Below, piece by piece: positions 1-7,683 of a DNA stretch of 64,000 bases (position 1 is the first letter of the stretch; each line of letters begins with the position of its first letter). The position numbers and the translations under genes are program-made. The notes under the pieces were generated by a model that made no database searches, was not told where the DNA came from, and saw only the letters and a program-made list of their open reading frames with translations. The stretch is from Methylobacterium persicinum (lineage in GTDB: Bacteria; Pseudomonadota; Alphaproteobacteria; Rhizobiales; Beijerinckiaceae). The DNA is taken from NCBI RefSeq assembly GCF_022179525.1, contig NZ_BPQX01000017.1:1-64000 (forward strand). Reading direction: 5' to 3'.

Positions 1-239
1 CCACGCCTAGGGACACGACCAGCGGCTAGGCGAATGGTCGTCGAACCGTGGTGCACCCACGCAGCGATGAATCGAAAGCCACGGCGTCGCTCAGGACGGA
101 TTTTGGAGCAATCCGACCGCTGACCGGCATGGTTCGCCGTTACGACTGGGCTTCGCGCTGCGAACACTGCCGGATCGCGGCGCCAGCCGGGCACTTGGAA
201 CCGCCACTGTCATCGGATGGCTGCGCACGAGTGGGCCAA

Positions 240-625
240 GGGCGGTCTCGTCACCGGACGGGCCCGTGGCGGGCGAGCGCTTCCGCGCCTACGGGGCCGA
301 CACGCTGGTCCAAAGCCTGACGCGGCGACACACTCATCCTGGACAACCTCGGCGCTCACAAGGTCGCGGGCGTACGCGAGGCCATCGAGGCAGCCGAAGC
401 CTGGCTCCTGTACTCCCGCCATACTCCCCTGAGTTCAAACCGATTGAATGTACCTGCGAGAAACCGGAAGCGCTCCTGCGCAGCGCGGCGACCGAGACCG
501 ACGGCGATCTTCGTGAGACGATCCACAAAGCCTTCTTCGCTTCCAGGCGGAGAAGTACCGCAACCACTTCACGGCTGCCGTCTCCGAGGATCATGCTTGT
601 TGTTCCGGCTGATCGGGCCCTGCAG
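240..625 (+). pseudogene. IS630-family transposase remnant
   Basis: Pieces of an IS630 DDE transposase occur in different frames. GERFRAYGADTLVQSL starts near 272. TLILDNLGAHKVAGV follows near 331 in another frame and carries the second catalytic Asp (LDN). The family signature LPPYSPEFKPIE, which holds the final Glu, is near 416 back in the first frame. Further transposase-like sequence continues to about 620. At least two frameshifts and the missing N-terminal half show that it is dead. No terminal inverted repeats or TA duplication could be identified. It abuts a transporter fragment, so this end of the window is a decayed mobile-element junction. Confidence 0.7.
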
Positions 626-654
626 TTTCGGGCGCCTACGGCATTGCGGTGTCG

Positions 655-880
655 CTCATGATGACGATCAAAAGCGTTTTGGCGGGGCTGATCGCCTTGC
701 GCTGGAGCTTGAACCCATTGTTCGAGCCGGGATGCAATGGCTTCTGACTGATTGTAAACCTAACCTTCTTCAGCGCTTACACCCTGAAGCTATTCGAAGG
801 CGGCCGGCTACCGCTGCTGGTGGCGGCAGGGGTGGGCTGCCTGATGCAGACCAGCCGGCACCCCACGTAGCCCCTGGAGG
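655..880 (+). pseudogene. Kup-type potassium transporter fragment
   Basis: Translation gives a stretch like ALRWSLNP, then, after a stop or frameshift near 750, VNLTFFSAYTLKLFEGGRLP and LLVAAGVGCLMQT. This matches the late membrane segments of Kup/Trk-D potassium uptake proteins, where a Phe-rich helix precedes Asn/Leu-Lys and a Gly-Gly-Trp-x-Pro turn. The other roughly 90% of the protein and its C-terminal domain are absent. It starts where the IS630 remnant ends, so the insertion or a later deletion probably removed the 5' part. Assignment rests on a short stretch. Confidence 0.5.
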
Positions 881-1078
881 CGACCCGGGCCAACTACCGG
901 CCTGGTCGAGTGGTCCGCGAGGTTGCGGAAGAGCGTAGCGGTTATCATGGGCCACGACGGTTCGGGCATCGCCCGGTGGGCTATGACTACGGTCCGGTTT
1001 TCTACCCCTACGTCTGACGTCGAGCAGTCGGTTTTGCGGGTGTCGACGACTCGTTACCTCCCGTGCCTTGAGGCCGGT

Positions 1079-1348
1079 TCAGGATCCACGCCGCCCTTCG
1101 GCGACTCCCTGTCGGTCGCCCGGTACCCGCGGAGCCAGCCCGAAATCCACCCTGTCACCCAGAACGCGGCGACCGGACATGATCCGCTGTAACGTTTGGC
1201 TGTCGGCCCCACCCAGGCGGGCCTCGTCCTCCATGCGGCGCAGCCGCTCCACCATCAGGCCTACGGCTGCCCCGGAGACGTCTGCCTCTTCGGCCAGGGT
1301 CAGCACCAGCCACGTGATCTCGTCGTCGGCATTCTCGGTCATTCGCAT
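1079..1348 (-). CDS. hypothetical small protein
   Basis: An 89-residue frame starting MRMTENADDEITWLVLTL (ATG at 1348 or 1342). The first 60 residues form an acidic, helix-prone segment; the tail is rich in Gly and Arg and looks less protein-like. No family was recognised. It is on the same strand as, and 160 bases downstream of, the NepR-sigma fusion. A small acidic helical protein would fit a regulatory partner, but that is speculation. No Shine-Dalgarno sequence is obvious, so it may be a chance frame in GC-rich DNA. Confidence 0.3.
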   Translation of the reverse strand: MRMTENADDEITWLVLTLAEEADVSGAAVGLMVERLRRMEDEARLGGADSQTLQRIMSGRRVLGDRVDFGLAPRVPGDRQGVAEGRRGS

Positions 1349-1510
1349 AACACGGGTTGAGGGAAAGGGCTGGCTGGCGGCCGGTGGCAGATAGGCATCG
1401 ACATCGCGGACCGCAGCGGGGCCACCCGGCGAGCCTGTGCGGCCAGATGCCCGGCTCGGTGGGGGGAACTCTGACCGCGGGCGAGCCTGGCCTGATGGTG
1501 CGTCCAGGGC

Positions 1511-2215
1511 CTACGCGGCGGACGTCTCCGCCAAGCCGAGAGACTCGACGAGGAACGAGCGGGCACGGCTGACCCGGCTCTTCATGGTGCCGACCTGGCA
1601 CCCCATCACCTCGGCCGCGGCCTCGTAGGTCATGCCCCGGGCCGCGACCAGCATCAGAGCCTCACGCTGCAACGGGGGCAACCCGCCGAGGTGCTTCCAG
1701 ACCGTCCTGAGGTCGGAGCCGTGCTCCTGGGCGGCTGGCGCCGTCAGCTGCGCGGCCATGGCACCGTCGGCATCCTCGACCTCGCGCCTGCGCCTGCGAC
1801 ACTCCGTGTAGAAATGGTTGCGCAAGATAGTGCACAGCCAAGCCATCAGGTTCGTGCCGGACTGGAACCGGTGCTGGTTGGCCCACGCCTTCAGCAGCGT
1901 CTCCTGCACGAGGTCCTCCGCCTGCGTCGGGTCGACCCCGAGCGATAGCGCGAAGGCCCGCAAGCCCGGAACGGCGCTCATGAGCCCGTTCCGGAAGGCG
2001 GCTCCGGCCGCCGCCGCCTCGCGCGCGAGGGCGCCGTCGAGACGGGAAAGCAGGTCGAGCACGCGGCCCGGGAGGTCGCCCGCTTCGACGCCGGCGTAGG
2101 CTGCCCGCAACTCGGCGCCGATGTGGTCGCGCACCGACGCAGGCAAACTGCGAGCCGACATCGCAGACGCGTCTTCGCCCGCGACGGGTCGGCGACAGTG
2201 TTTCCCGGAACGCAT
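1511..2215 (-). CDS. NepR-EcfG fusion: ECF sigma factor with N-terminal anti-sigma domain
   Basis: The ATG at 2215 is preceded by a strong AGGAGGGGG ribosome site 7 bases upstream, giving 234 residues. Residues about 28-60 (IGAELRAAYAGV, then LPGRVLDLLSRLD) match NepR, the anti-sigma factor of the alphaproteobacterial general stress response (family IG..LR..Y..V....P.R...LL..LD). The rest is an EcfG-type sigma factor: region 2 (AEDLVQETLLKAWANQHRF, then LMAWLCTILRN) and region 4 (LPPLQREALMLVAARGMTYE). NepR and EcfG are normally separate proteins, with phosphorylated PhyR pulling NepR off the sigma factor. A covalent fusion implies an intramolecular, autoinhibited sigma factor. No phyR is in the window; a kinase remnant of the relevant class lies just upstream. 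Confidence 0.8.
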   Translation of the reverse strand: MRSGKHCRRPVAGEDASAMSARSLPASVRDHIGAELRAAYAGVEAGDLPGRVLDLLSRLDGALAREAAAAGAAFRNGLMSAVPGLRAFALSLGVDPTQAEDLVQETLLKAWANQHRFQSGTNLMAWLCTILRNHFYTECRRRRREVEDADGAMAAQLTAPAAQEHGSDLRTVWKHLGGLPPLQREALMLVAARGMTYEAAAEVMGCQVGTMKSRVSRARSFLVESLGLAETSAA

Positions 2216-2294
2216 CGAAGAGCCCCCTCCTGACGCCTGCCGGCCTTTCTCGGAGGCGGCAATCAAGCCGGGACCTTCTGGCGACGCGTCGATG

Positions 2295-2318
2295 AACGGA
2301 GACTGAGGCCGCCGTTCA
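2295..2318 (-). promoter_or_regulatory. candidate EcfG-type promoter or operator upstream of the sigma gene
   Basis: Reading the minus strand, TGAAC (2318-2314) and CGTT (2298-2295) are 15 bases apart. The EcfG consensus is GGAAC, 16-17 bases, CGTT, so one -35 base differs and the spacer is short. The two boxes also form an inverted repeat (TGAACGG and CCGTTCA). It lies about 80 bases upstream of the start codon, so autoregulation is possible. Confidence 0.25.
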
Positions 2319-2338
2319 GGTCGGCACCCTGCCGGGCG

Positions 2339-2630
2339 TCACGGCCCCGGCGCCGCGGGGATGGCTGCGCCCCCGGCTTCCGGCACGGCCGTCCCGCCGA
2401 GCGGGACGGTGATGACGCAGAACAGGCCGGCGGCTGCGAAGTTGAGCTTGATCTCGCCCCCGAGTTCCTGCGCGAGGCCACGCTGTACCAGGCGGGAGCC
2501 GCCCCCCGGTGTAGGCAGCGTGACGGGCGGGCCGCTGTTCTCGGCCAACTCGATCAGCAGGTGCGGCGCGCCCGCGATCCGCACCATCCTCCAGCGTACG
2601 AAGAGGCGCCCCTCCGGAACAGACGGCGCG
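2339..2630 (-). pseudogene. C-terminal fragment of an HWE/HisKA_2-type sensor histidine kinase
   Basis: The last ~95 codons of this frame read RLFVRWRMVRIAG, ELAENSGPPVTLP and GSRLVQRGLAQELGGEIKL, ending FAAAGLFCVITVPL plus a short tail. This is the C-terminal ATP-binding part of HWE-family kinases (GPPV, GFGS-like and GG boxes). Upstream the frame runs into IS3 orfB sequence, so the sensor and phosphoacceptor domains are gone. HWE/HisKA_2 kinases commonly feed the PhyR-NepR-EcfG pathway, which makes its position just upstream of a NepR-EcfG fusion meaningful. It is almost certainly inactive. Confidence 0.65.
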
Positions 2631-3158
2631 CCATAAACCCCGCAGACGCCGAATTTGGCCGCGTGCACACGCCGGGTCTCGACCACGAGCGTTGCGTCCC
2701 GCTTGGCCCGAGCCGGCAGCCTTCCGGCATCGGCCCGCCGCGCGGCATGGGCGTGGTACGTCGACGGGGCGAACGGCAGCACCCTGCAGATCGGCTCGAC
2801 CCCGTAGAGCGCGCGGTGACCGTCGATGAAGGCGATCATCGCTTGAACCGGAGGTTGAGCTTCGAATGGGCAAAACACGCCGATGCCCTCCTCAGGATCT
2901 CGTTGGCTTGCCGGAGTTCGCGCACCTCCCGCTCCAGCACCTTGATCCGCTCGCGCTCTTCGCTCGTGGGACCGGCCCGCCTTGGCCCCGCTCGGCTTGC
3001 CGGATCCAGTTGCGCAGCGTCTCACCCGAGCAGCTGATCTTGCCGGCAATCGACGGGACCGCAAACCATCGCGAGCCGTGCTCGCTCTCGTGCTCCCGCA
3101 CCAGCCGGACGGTCCGCTCGCGAGCCTGAAGGGAGAAGGGTGGGGTACGCTTCGTCAT
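2630..3158 (-). mobile_element. IS3-family insertion sequence, truncated (orfA plus 5' part of orfB)
   Basis: orfA begins at the ATG at 3158 (MTKRTPPFSLQARERTVRLV) and holds a helix-turn-helix with [20 protein letters not shown], typical of IS3-group OrfA. The following orfB frame starts near 2890 ([58 protein letters not shown]), matching the N-terminal region of the IS3 OrfB integrase. It stops abruptly after KFGVCGVYG, before the DDE core, and continues as kinase sequence. The element has therefore lost its catalytic domain by deletion or recombination with the kinase gene. Confidence 0.75.
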
Positions 3159-3375
3159 GGCTATGGGCCCGACGACGGTCGGCGTGCTCGATCTCGGCGC
3201 GGACCGCTTCGGCCTCGGGATTTGCGACCCCCGCTGCGAGCATCTCGCGCCGGGCAAGGTTCGGGCCGCCCGCCAGCGCGCGAAATTGCGCGGGCCACGA
3301 CGGGCCACCGGGGTCGAACAGCGCCGTCCGAACGACGCTTCCATGCCCCGTCGTCGTCTCGTAATTATCACGTCC

Positions 3376-3681
3376 TCACGATGCGGATCCGGCCGATCCC
3401 CCGCCGTGCCCTCCCTCGCCGAGGAAGCCGACCAGATCGGTCATCGCCGGATAGGCCGCCCGGCAAATCAGGGTCGTGGCTCGGCGCTCCTGAACGACCA
3501 GTCCGGTATGGATCAGACGGTGCAGATGATGGGAGAGCGTCGAGGCCGGGACGTCGACGCGCTGCTGGAGGGCACCGACCGGCAAACCGTCATGGCCCGC
3601 CCGGACGAGCGTACGGTACACCTTTAGGCGGGTCAGATTGCCGAGCGCCTCCAATTGTCGTGCCGCTAATTCGATCTCCAT
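3376..3681 (-). CDS. ArsR-family winged-helix transcriptional regulator
   Basis: This 101-residue protein starts MEIELAARQLEALGNLTRLK and contains the ArsR recognition region ALQQRVDVPASTLSHHLHRL followed by a wing (TGLVVQERRATTLICRA). Length and order are standard for ArsR/SmtB proteins, which repress their own and neighbouring genes until metal or another ligand binds. The usual ELCVCDL metal motif is absent, so the signal is unknown. The stop lies about 5 bases from chance frames at the IS3 edge, and the Gly/Ser-rich C-terminus may have been altered by the insertion. No target gene lies beside it; the region upstream is empty. Confidence 0.7.
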   Translation of the reverse strand: MEIELAARQLEALGNLTRLKVYRTLVRAGHDGLPVGALQQRVDVPASTLSHHLHRLIHTGLVVQERRATTLICRAAYPAMTDLVGFLGEGGHGGGSAGSAS

Positions 3682-4298
3682 GGAATTAGCATGAAGAAGC
3701 GTAACGGGCCGCGCAACCCCTGACTCGATGCGTCGAGCACGACCGCACCGCTATCGGCATTCGGCGAGGCGCGTCGATGCCGGAGGGTGCGATCCTTCGC
3801 GACCGCGGCGGGGCTCCTTCGCGTTCGGAAGTCTCGCCCCATCAGCTCGGCGCGACGTCGTGAGGGTGTCGGATCCACCGACATCGGCGTCGAGATCGGC
3901 CGCGAGGCGACGCGTGACCACGCCGCCCGGCTCCATCCTCCGGCACGCCGGGCGGACTCGAACCGTCGCCGGTTCCACCGTTTACTTCGATTATTGGCGG
4001 CATAGCGGCAATCCCGACGCGGCGACCCCGAAGTGCCCTTATGGGGACGGCTCGGGCCGCACGACCGAGCGCTCTCCGCTCGCGGCAAATTTCCCAGTCT
4101 CCGGCTCTCGGATCATGCCCGGGGATCGCGACCCATAACGGATTACGCGTAGCGATACCCGTTACGGGTGCCATACGGATTCCGGAACCCGGAAGGCTGA
4201 TCCTTCGCCGGGCCGCGGCTCCCGCGGCGAAGCGGAAGCCGGCCTGTCCCGGCCCGCCGCGTCCGGGCGCCGGTCGCACGGGCCGCTCGGAAGAACGG
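3682..4298. other. 617 bp without a recognisable gene
   Basis: Frames here are Arg/Pro-rich and lack family motifs. The only structure seen is the inverted repeat at 4131-4169, listed separately. The stretch separates the decayed IS zone from the accessory gene block and could be an element boundary. Confidence 0.5.
4131..4169. repeat. 11-bp inverted repeat with a palindromic core
   Basis: ACCCATAACGG (4131-4141) is followed 17 bases later by CCCGTTACGGGT (4158-4169), matching as an inverted repeat with one mismatch. The spacer contains TACGCGTA, itself a perfect palindrome. It could be an operator, or a recombination or partition site, next to the gene block that starts at 4299. Confidence 0.4.
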
Positions 4299-4631
4299 TC
4301 ACGTGTCGTCCCGCTCGTCGCCACCGTTCGGCGCCAGGCCGACGAGGACGCACGGGTCCAAGTCCCAGTCGTCGAACCCGGGATCGAGCAGGCCCACCCC
4401 GTCCGCCGACAAGGCGTAGAACGCCTCGTAGGGGTTCGCGTCCCAGCGCGGGGCCGCCGTCGGCGGCTCGTCCCGGGGGACGTTCCCCCGGCCGATCCGG
4501 GCCCGCGGGGAACTCGCCACCGCGCGCGCTCGCCGGGCGCTTCCGGAGCGACCGGGACGACCGGTCCCGGGTGAGGCGACGCGCGGCCGGGGAGCCAGCG
4601 AGACGCGGTTCGGCTTCGTGCGGTTCAACAT
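4299..4631 (-). CDS. hypothetical protein, 110 residues
   Basis: The N-terminal half is basic and low complexity. The C-terminal half reads NPYEAFYALSADGVGLLDP and DWDLDPCVLVGLAPN, an acidic, Trp/Tyr-containing segment that looks protein-like. It lies 17 bases downstream of the 4649-5434 gene on the same strand, probably as its operon partner. No family recognised. The true start may be internal, since the Arg-rich beginning is atypical. Confidence 0.45.
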   Translation of the reverse strand: MLNRTKPNRVSLAPRPRVASPGTGRPGRSGSARRARAVASSPRARIGRGNVPRDEPPTAAPRWDANPYEAFYALSADGVGLLDPGFDDWDLDPCVLVGLAPNGGDERDDT

Positions 4632-4648
4632 CGCTCTGGTCCTTTCCG

Positions 4649-5434
4649 TCAGGCGCGGAGGCGGGCGGGTTGCGTGGCGCGGAGGCGAGCGGTCGCCACC
4701 GGCGTCGGGCGGGCATTGCGGAGGCGTCCGCCGGCGGCCACGGTGGTCCCGACGGCCGCGCCCTGGAGGGCCGGGTCGCCCAGGGCGGCGGCACAGTCGA
4801 GGAGCCGCTCGTGCAGGTCACGGTCCCGAGCCGGGGAGAGCGGCGACATGAGCGCGGTCAGGTCACCCGCCTCGAAGCGCTCGGCGTCCGGATCCGCCGA
4901 GACGGCGAGGAGTGTGGCCGCGAGCGCGACCGCCGCGTACCGCATGCCCTCGCCGAGATCGCCCGCGAGCAGCCGCATCTGTTCCAGCGGCGAGAGCCTC
5001 GGCAGCCTGAGCGGCAGGACGCGCGGGGCGATCCGCCAGGCTGGCTGGCCGAGCTCGCTGTCGCACCGAAGGTGCCACGCCCCCGACGCGGTCGCGTGCA
5101 GGGCCTGGGCCGCGGTCAGCCGGCACGCCGTGGCCACGACGCGCAGGTGTCCGGGTTTGCCCGGACCGCCCTCGCGAAGCAGGTCCGTCGGCAGGACGGC
5201 GATCACGTCGCCTTCCGACCGTGCCGCCAGTCCCGAGAGGACGGCCGCCGCGTCGCGGGGATCGGGGCGGAGCAGGTCGAACGATCCCGAGAGGCGTGCC
5301 AGGCCACAGGCCTGGGCGCCGTTGGCGCCGACCGCGACGACGGTCGGACGGGTACCGGCGGCGGTCAGGCCGCCGGCCACCAGCGCTGCGGCCAGCAGGC
5401 CGGTGCGGTCGTTGGAATGGATGGTCGCGATCAC
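4649..5434 (-). CDS. ParA/P-loop-like protein lacking the Walker lysine
   Basis: A GTG start at 5434 has a GGAGG site 5 bases upstream; 261 residues. It opens with a beta-strand/loop/helix pattern, VIATIHSNDRTGLLAAALV, where a ParA/MinD protein would have its Walker A loop. Here the loop is SNDRTG and the Lys is absent. Strand-like segments with TVVAVGAN and DVIAVLPTDLL follow at the usual spacing of a Rossmann-like P-loop fold. No known family could be named. The divergently transcribed 6080-7108 gene begins the same way (GSAGRTHAA), so the two may be partners. Nucleotide hydrolysis by the classical mechanism is unlikely. The fold assignment is inference. Confidence 0.55.
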   Translation of the reverse strand: MIATIHSNDRTGLLAAALVAGGLTAAGTRPTVVAVGANGAQACGLARLSGSFDLLRPDPRDAAAVLSGLAARSEGDVIAVLPTDLLREGGPGKPGHLRVVATACRLTAAQALHATASGAWHLRCDSELGQPAWRIAPRVLPLRLPRLSPLEQMRLLAGDLGEGMRYAAVALAATLLAVSADPDAERFEAGDLTALMSPLSPARDRDLHERLLDCAAALGDPALQGAAVGTTVAAGGRLRNARPTPVATARLRATQPARLRA

Positions 5435-6079
5435 GGCGTCCTCCTTTGGGCCGATGCATCGAGGGAATCCTGCCATCCTTATTTCTGTAAGTCTAGAAAT
5501 ACCGAAATTACTGGTTATCGGATCCCTGGCCGCGCTCGCTGACAGTCTATCGGGTCACTCGCGTTCCCACGGTCGTGCCGATCACCGTCATCGTCCCGCT
5601 CTCCCCCTGTGTCGCACCGCTGGCCCGTCCCGGCACCGGCTCGGTTCCGGGCGCCCGCCGCACCGGCATGCCGGACGGAGCCGCCTCTCGCCGGCGCTCC
5701 GGGTCATCCGTGCGACAATGCATGGCGCGTGAAGCTCCAAGGACCGGCGTACTTCGCGCGGGATAAGCCGATGCCGCCGCCTTGCACGTTCGGAGGGTGC
5801 GGACCTGCCTCGTGCCGGTCGTGGCGAGCGTATCCCCGGAGCGGCGGCACCGAGCCACCTCGCGCACATGCGTAAGTAATCCTGCGGACCCAAATCAGTA
5901 AGACTACGCTGCCGTTAACCATGACGGAAATCAGGCTCTTGATAACGAGCAGAATATGCTGTTCATTTCCGCTCTTTTGCCTTACGATTCACGGATCAAT
6001 CACAACCCGTCCGACGTCGCGCGCCCGGTGGCCATTCCACCGGGCGTGCGACGTCCGGATTCCGTCATGGAGATTGCCC
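5435..6079. other. divergent intergenic region, 645 bp
   Basis: It separates two divergently transcribed genes. It is locally AT-richer at 5480-5520 and 5875-6000, where promoters for both directions would fit. The only clear structure is the long hairpin at 6013-6055. Apparent frames inside it show no family features. Confidence 0.5.
6013..6055 (+). promoter_or_regulatory. 19-bp stem hairpin just upstream of the 6080 gene
   Basis: GACGTCGCGCGCCCGGTGG (6013-6031) pairs with CCACCGGGCGTGCGACGTC (6037-6055) across a 5-base CCATT loop, with a single mismatch that is a G-U pair in RNA. It ends 24 bases before the TTG start and about 17 before the ribosome site. It could be a terminator-like attenuator, a protein operator or a partition-type site. 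There is no U-tract, so simple termination is less likely. Confidence 0.6.
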
Positions 6080-7108
6080 TTGATCTCTGCCTTCTTTGGC
6101 TCCGCCGGCCGGACCCATGCCGCCTACGCCGCGCTCCTCCTCGCCGACGCCTATGGCGTTCTCAGCCGGCCCGTCACGCTCCTCCGCGTCAGGTTCCCCG
6201 AGGAGGCGCCGTTGCCGGTCCGGACCGTCACGGAGGAGGGCCTCACCGTGATCGAGCGCGAGGCGCGCGACGCACGCGAGGCGGGCGAGATTGCGGCCGA
6301 GGCCGTGGGGCGGGACGATGATCTCGTCCTCGACCTGCCCGCGGCGTGCCTGGGGAACCTCGGGCTGAGGGCGCGCATCGACGCGCCGGTTCTGCCGGTT
6401 GGTCCGACCCCCTTCGAGGAGCATGCCGCGGCGTCGGCGCTCGCGGGCATGAACCCGTCGGAGGACTTCGGTCTGGACGTCGTCTCGACGCCCTGGCTTC
6501 TCGGCTGCGGCCGCAGCGGCGGCGCCTCGGCCGCCGACGCGTTCGGCCGCGTCATGCGCGGGCACGAGGCGCTCGTGCCGGGTCGAGGTCGTGTCCGGAC
6601 TCTGCCGATGGTCGTGCCGGCGTTCGGCCGCGGGGAGGCACAGCGCATCGCCGAAGGGGATCGCACGAGCCGCAGCCTCGTGGCCTCCGTGGCCCTGCTC
6701 GCGGCCCTGCGCGCCGCCGCCGAGGAGCCGCGCGCCGACGCGGTCGACCCCGCCGCCTACGCCGCCGCCCTCGGCGTCGACGCCGAGCAGGCACGAAGCC
6801 CGGACGAACGGGAGGCCGGCGATCGGCTGCGCGACCTCGCCGACGAACTCCAGGGCATCCGCGATCAGGTCAAGCCGACGCCGGATGACTTGCAGGGCGC
6901 CCCACGCTTGGAGCGGTGGCGGTCTGCCACCCGGTCCGTGAGGGTGCTCACCGGCGACGTCTACGGCCATCCGAACTTCCCCGATGGGCGGCGCATCACG
7001 ACCAGCGACCTGTATGCCTCCGATGGCCGGCGCTGGGCGCGCACCTTGTCGAGGTACTTCGTCCTGGGACACCCCGACGCCGGCGCCGAGCGCCTCGACC
7101 GGCACTAG
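6080..7108 (+). CDS. P-loop-like protein lacking the Walker lysine, 342 residues
   Basis: The start is taken as the TTG at 6080, which has GGAG 7 bases upstream; the sequence before it does not look coding. It opens MISAFFGSAGRTHAAYAALL, a strand-loop-helix start resembling ParA-type ATPases but with GSAGRTH instead of a Walker lysine. LVLDLPAACLGNLG near residue 88 resembles the second ATPase strand, and DAPVLPVGPTPFEEH the third. The C-terminal 90 residues form a charged helical region followed by a Tyr/Arg-rich tail (SDLYASDGRRWARTLSRYF). It is divergent from the 4649-5434 gene, which has a similar start, and heads the plus-strand block. Function unknown. Confidence 0.55.
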   Translation: MISAFFGSAGRTHAAYAALLLADAYGVLSRPVTLLRVRFPEEAPLPVRTVTEEGLTVIEREARDAREAGEIAAEAVGRDDDLVLDLPAACLGNLGLRARIDAPVLPVGPTPFEEHAAASALAGMNPSEDFGLDVVSTPWLLGCGRSGGASAADAFGRVMRGHEALVPGRGRVRTLPMVVPAFGRGEAQRIAEGDRTSRSLVASVALLAALRAAAEEPRADAVDPAAYAAALGVDAEQARSPDEREAGDRLRDLADELQGIRDQVKPTPDDLQGAPRLERWRSATRSVRVLTGDVYGHPNFPDGRRITTSDLYASDGRRWARTLSRYFVLGHPDAGAERLDRH

Positions 7109-7197
7109 CCCTCCGACATCCCGTCCGACGAACCCCGCCCGCGCGCCTCGGCACGCGGGAGCGGGGCCGTCTTGCCCATCGCGAGCCCGGAGGACGC

Positions 7198-7629
7198 ATG
7201 CGCCCGAGCGACGACACCCAGCCCTCCGACCCGACTTCCCTGCGCTGCGAGCTGGCCCGGGGATGCCACCCGCTCGCGCTCTGGCGCACGGAACCGCTTC
7301 CGAACATCGCGGCCGCCGCGATCCAGGAGGTCCGCCGAGCCCTCGCCGGTGGCGTCTGCCTGCATCACAAGTCCTGGCCCGCGGCCCGGAGAGGCGAGGC
7401 CGCGGCCGCCATTGCCGTCACGCTCGACCTCACCCGGGGCACCGAACCGGATCCCGCCGTCGTGGACCTCGCGCTCTCAGCGGTGCTCGTCGCCGCCTGG
7501 CGGGGGGATGCGGCGGCGCGCACCGTCCTCGCCCACGTTCTCGCCAGGCTGTCGCCCGACCGGCGCGGCGGTGGTCCAGTCCGACGCGAAAGGTCGCGGC
7601 CCAGGCGCCGCCCCCCGCCGCGGCGGTGA
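7198..7629 (+). CDS. hypothetical protein, 143 residues
   Basis: The ATG at 7198 follows a GGAGG site in the sequence CCCGGAGGACGC. The first 115 residues look like a compact helical protein (RTEPLPNIAAAAIQEVRRAL, VVDLALSAVLVAAWRG). The last 25 are an Arg/Pro tail that may bind nucleic acid or be unstructured. No family recognised. It lies 89 bases after the preceding gene and 54 before the metallophosphoesterase, so it is probably co-transcribed. Confidence 0.55.
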   Translation: MRPSDDTQPSDPTSLRCELARGCHPLALWRTEPLPNIAAAAIQEVRRALAGGVCLHHKSWPAARRGEAAAAIAVTLDLTRGTEPDPAVVDLALSAVLVAAWRGDAAARTVLAHVLARLSPDRRGGGPVRRERSRPRRRPPPRR

Positions 7630-7683
7630 CCGCCGCCGCCTCCCGAACAGCGAGACGATCCTGAGAACCCAGGAGCCAAACAC

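Noticed and set aside
5547-5893. Small frames in the divergent region (5547-5893)
   Set aside because: Arg/Pro-rich without motifs or ribosome sites; treated as intergenic.
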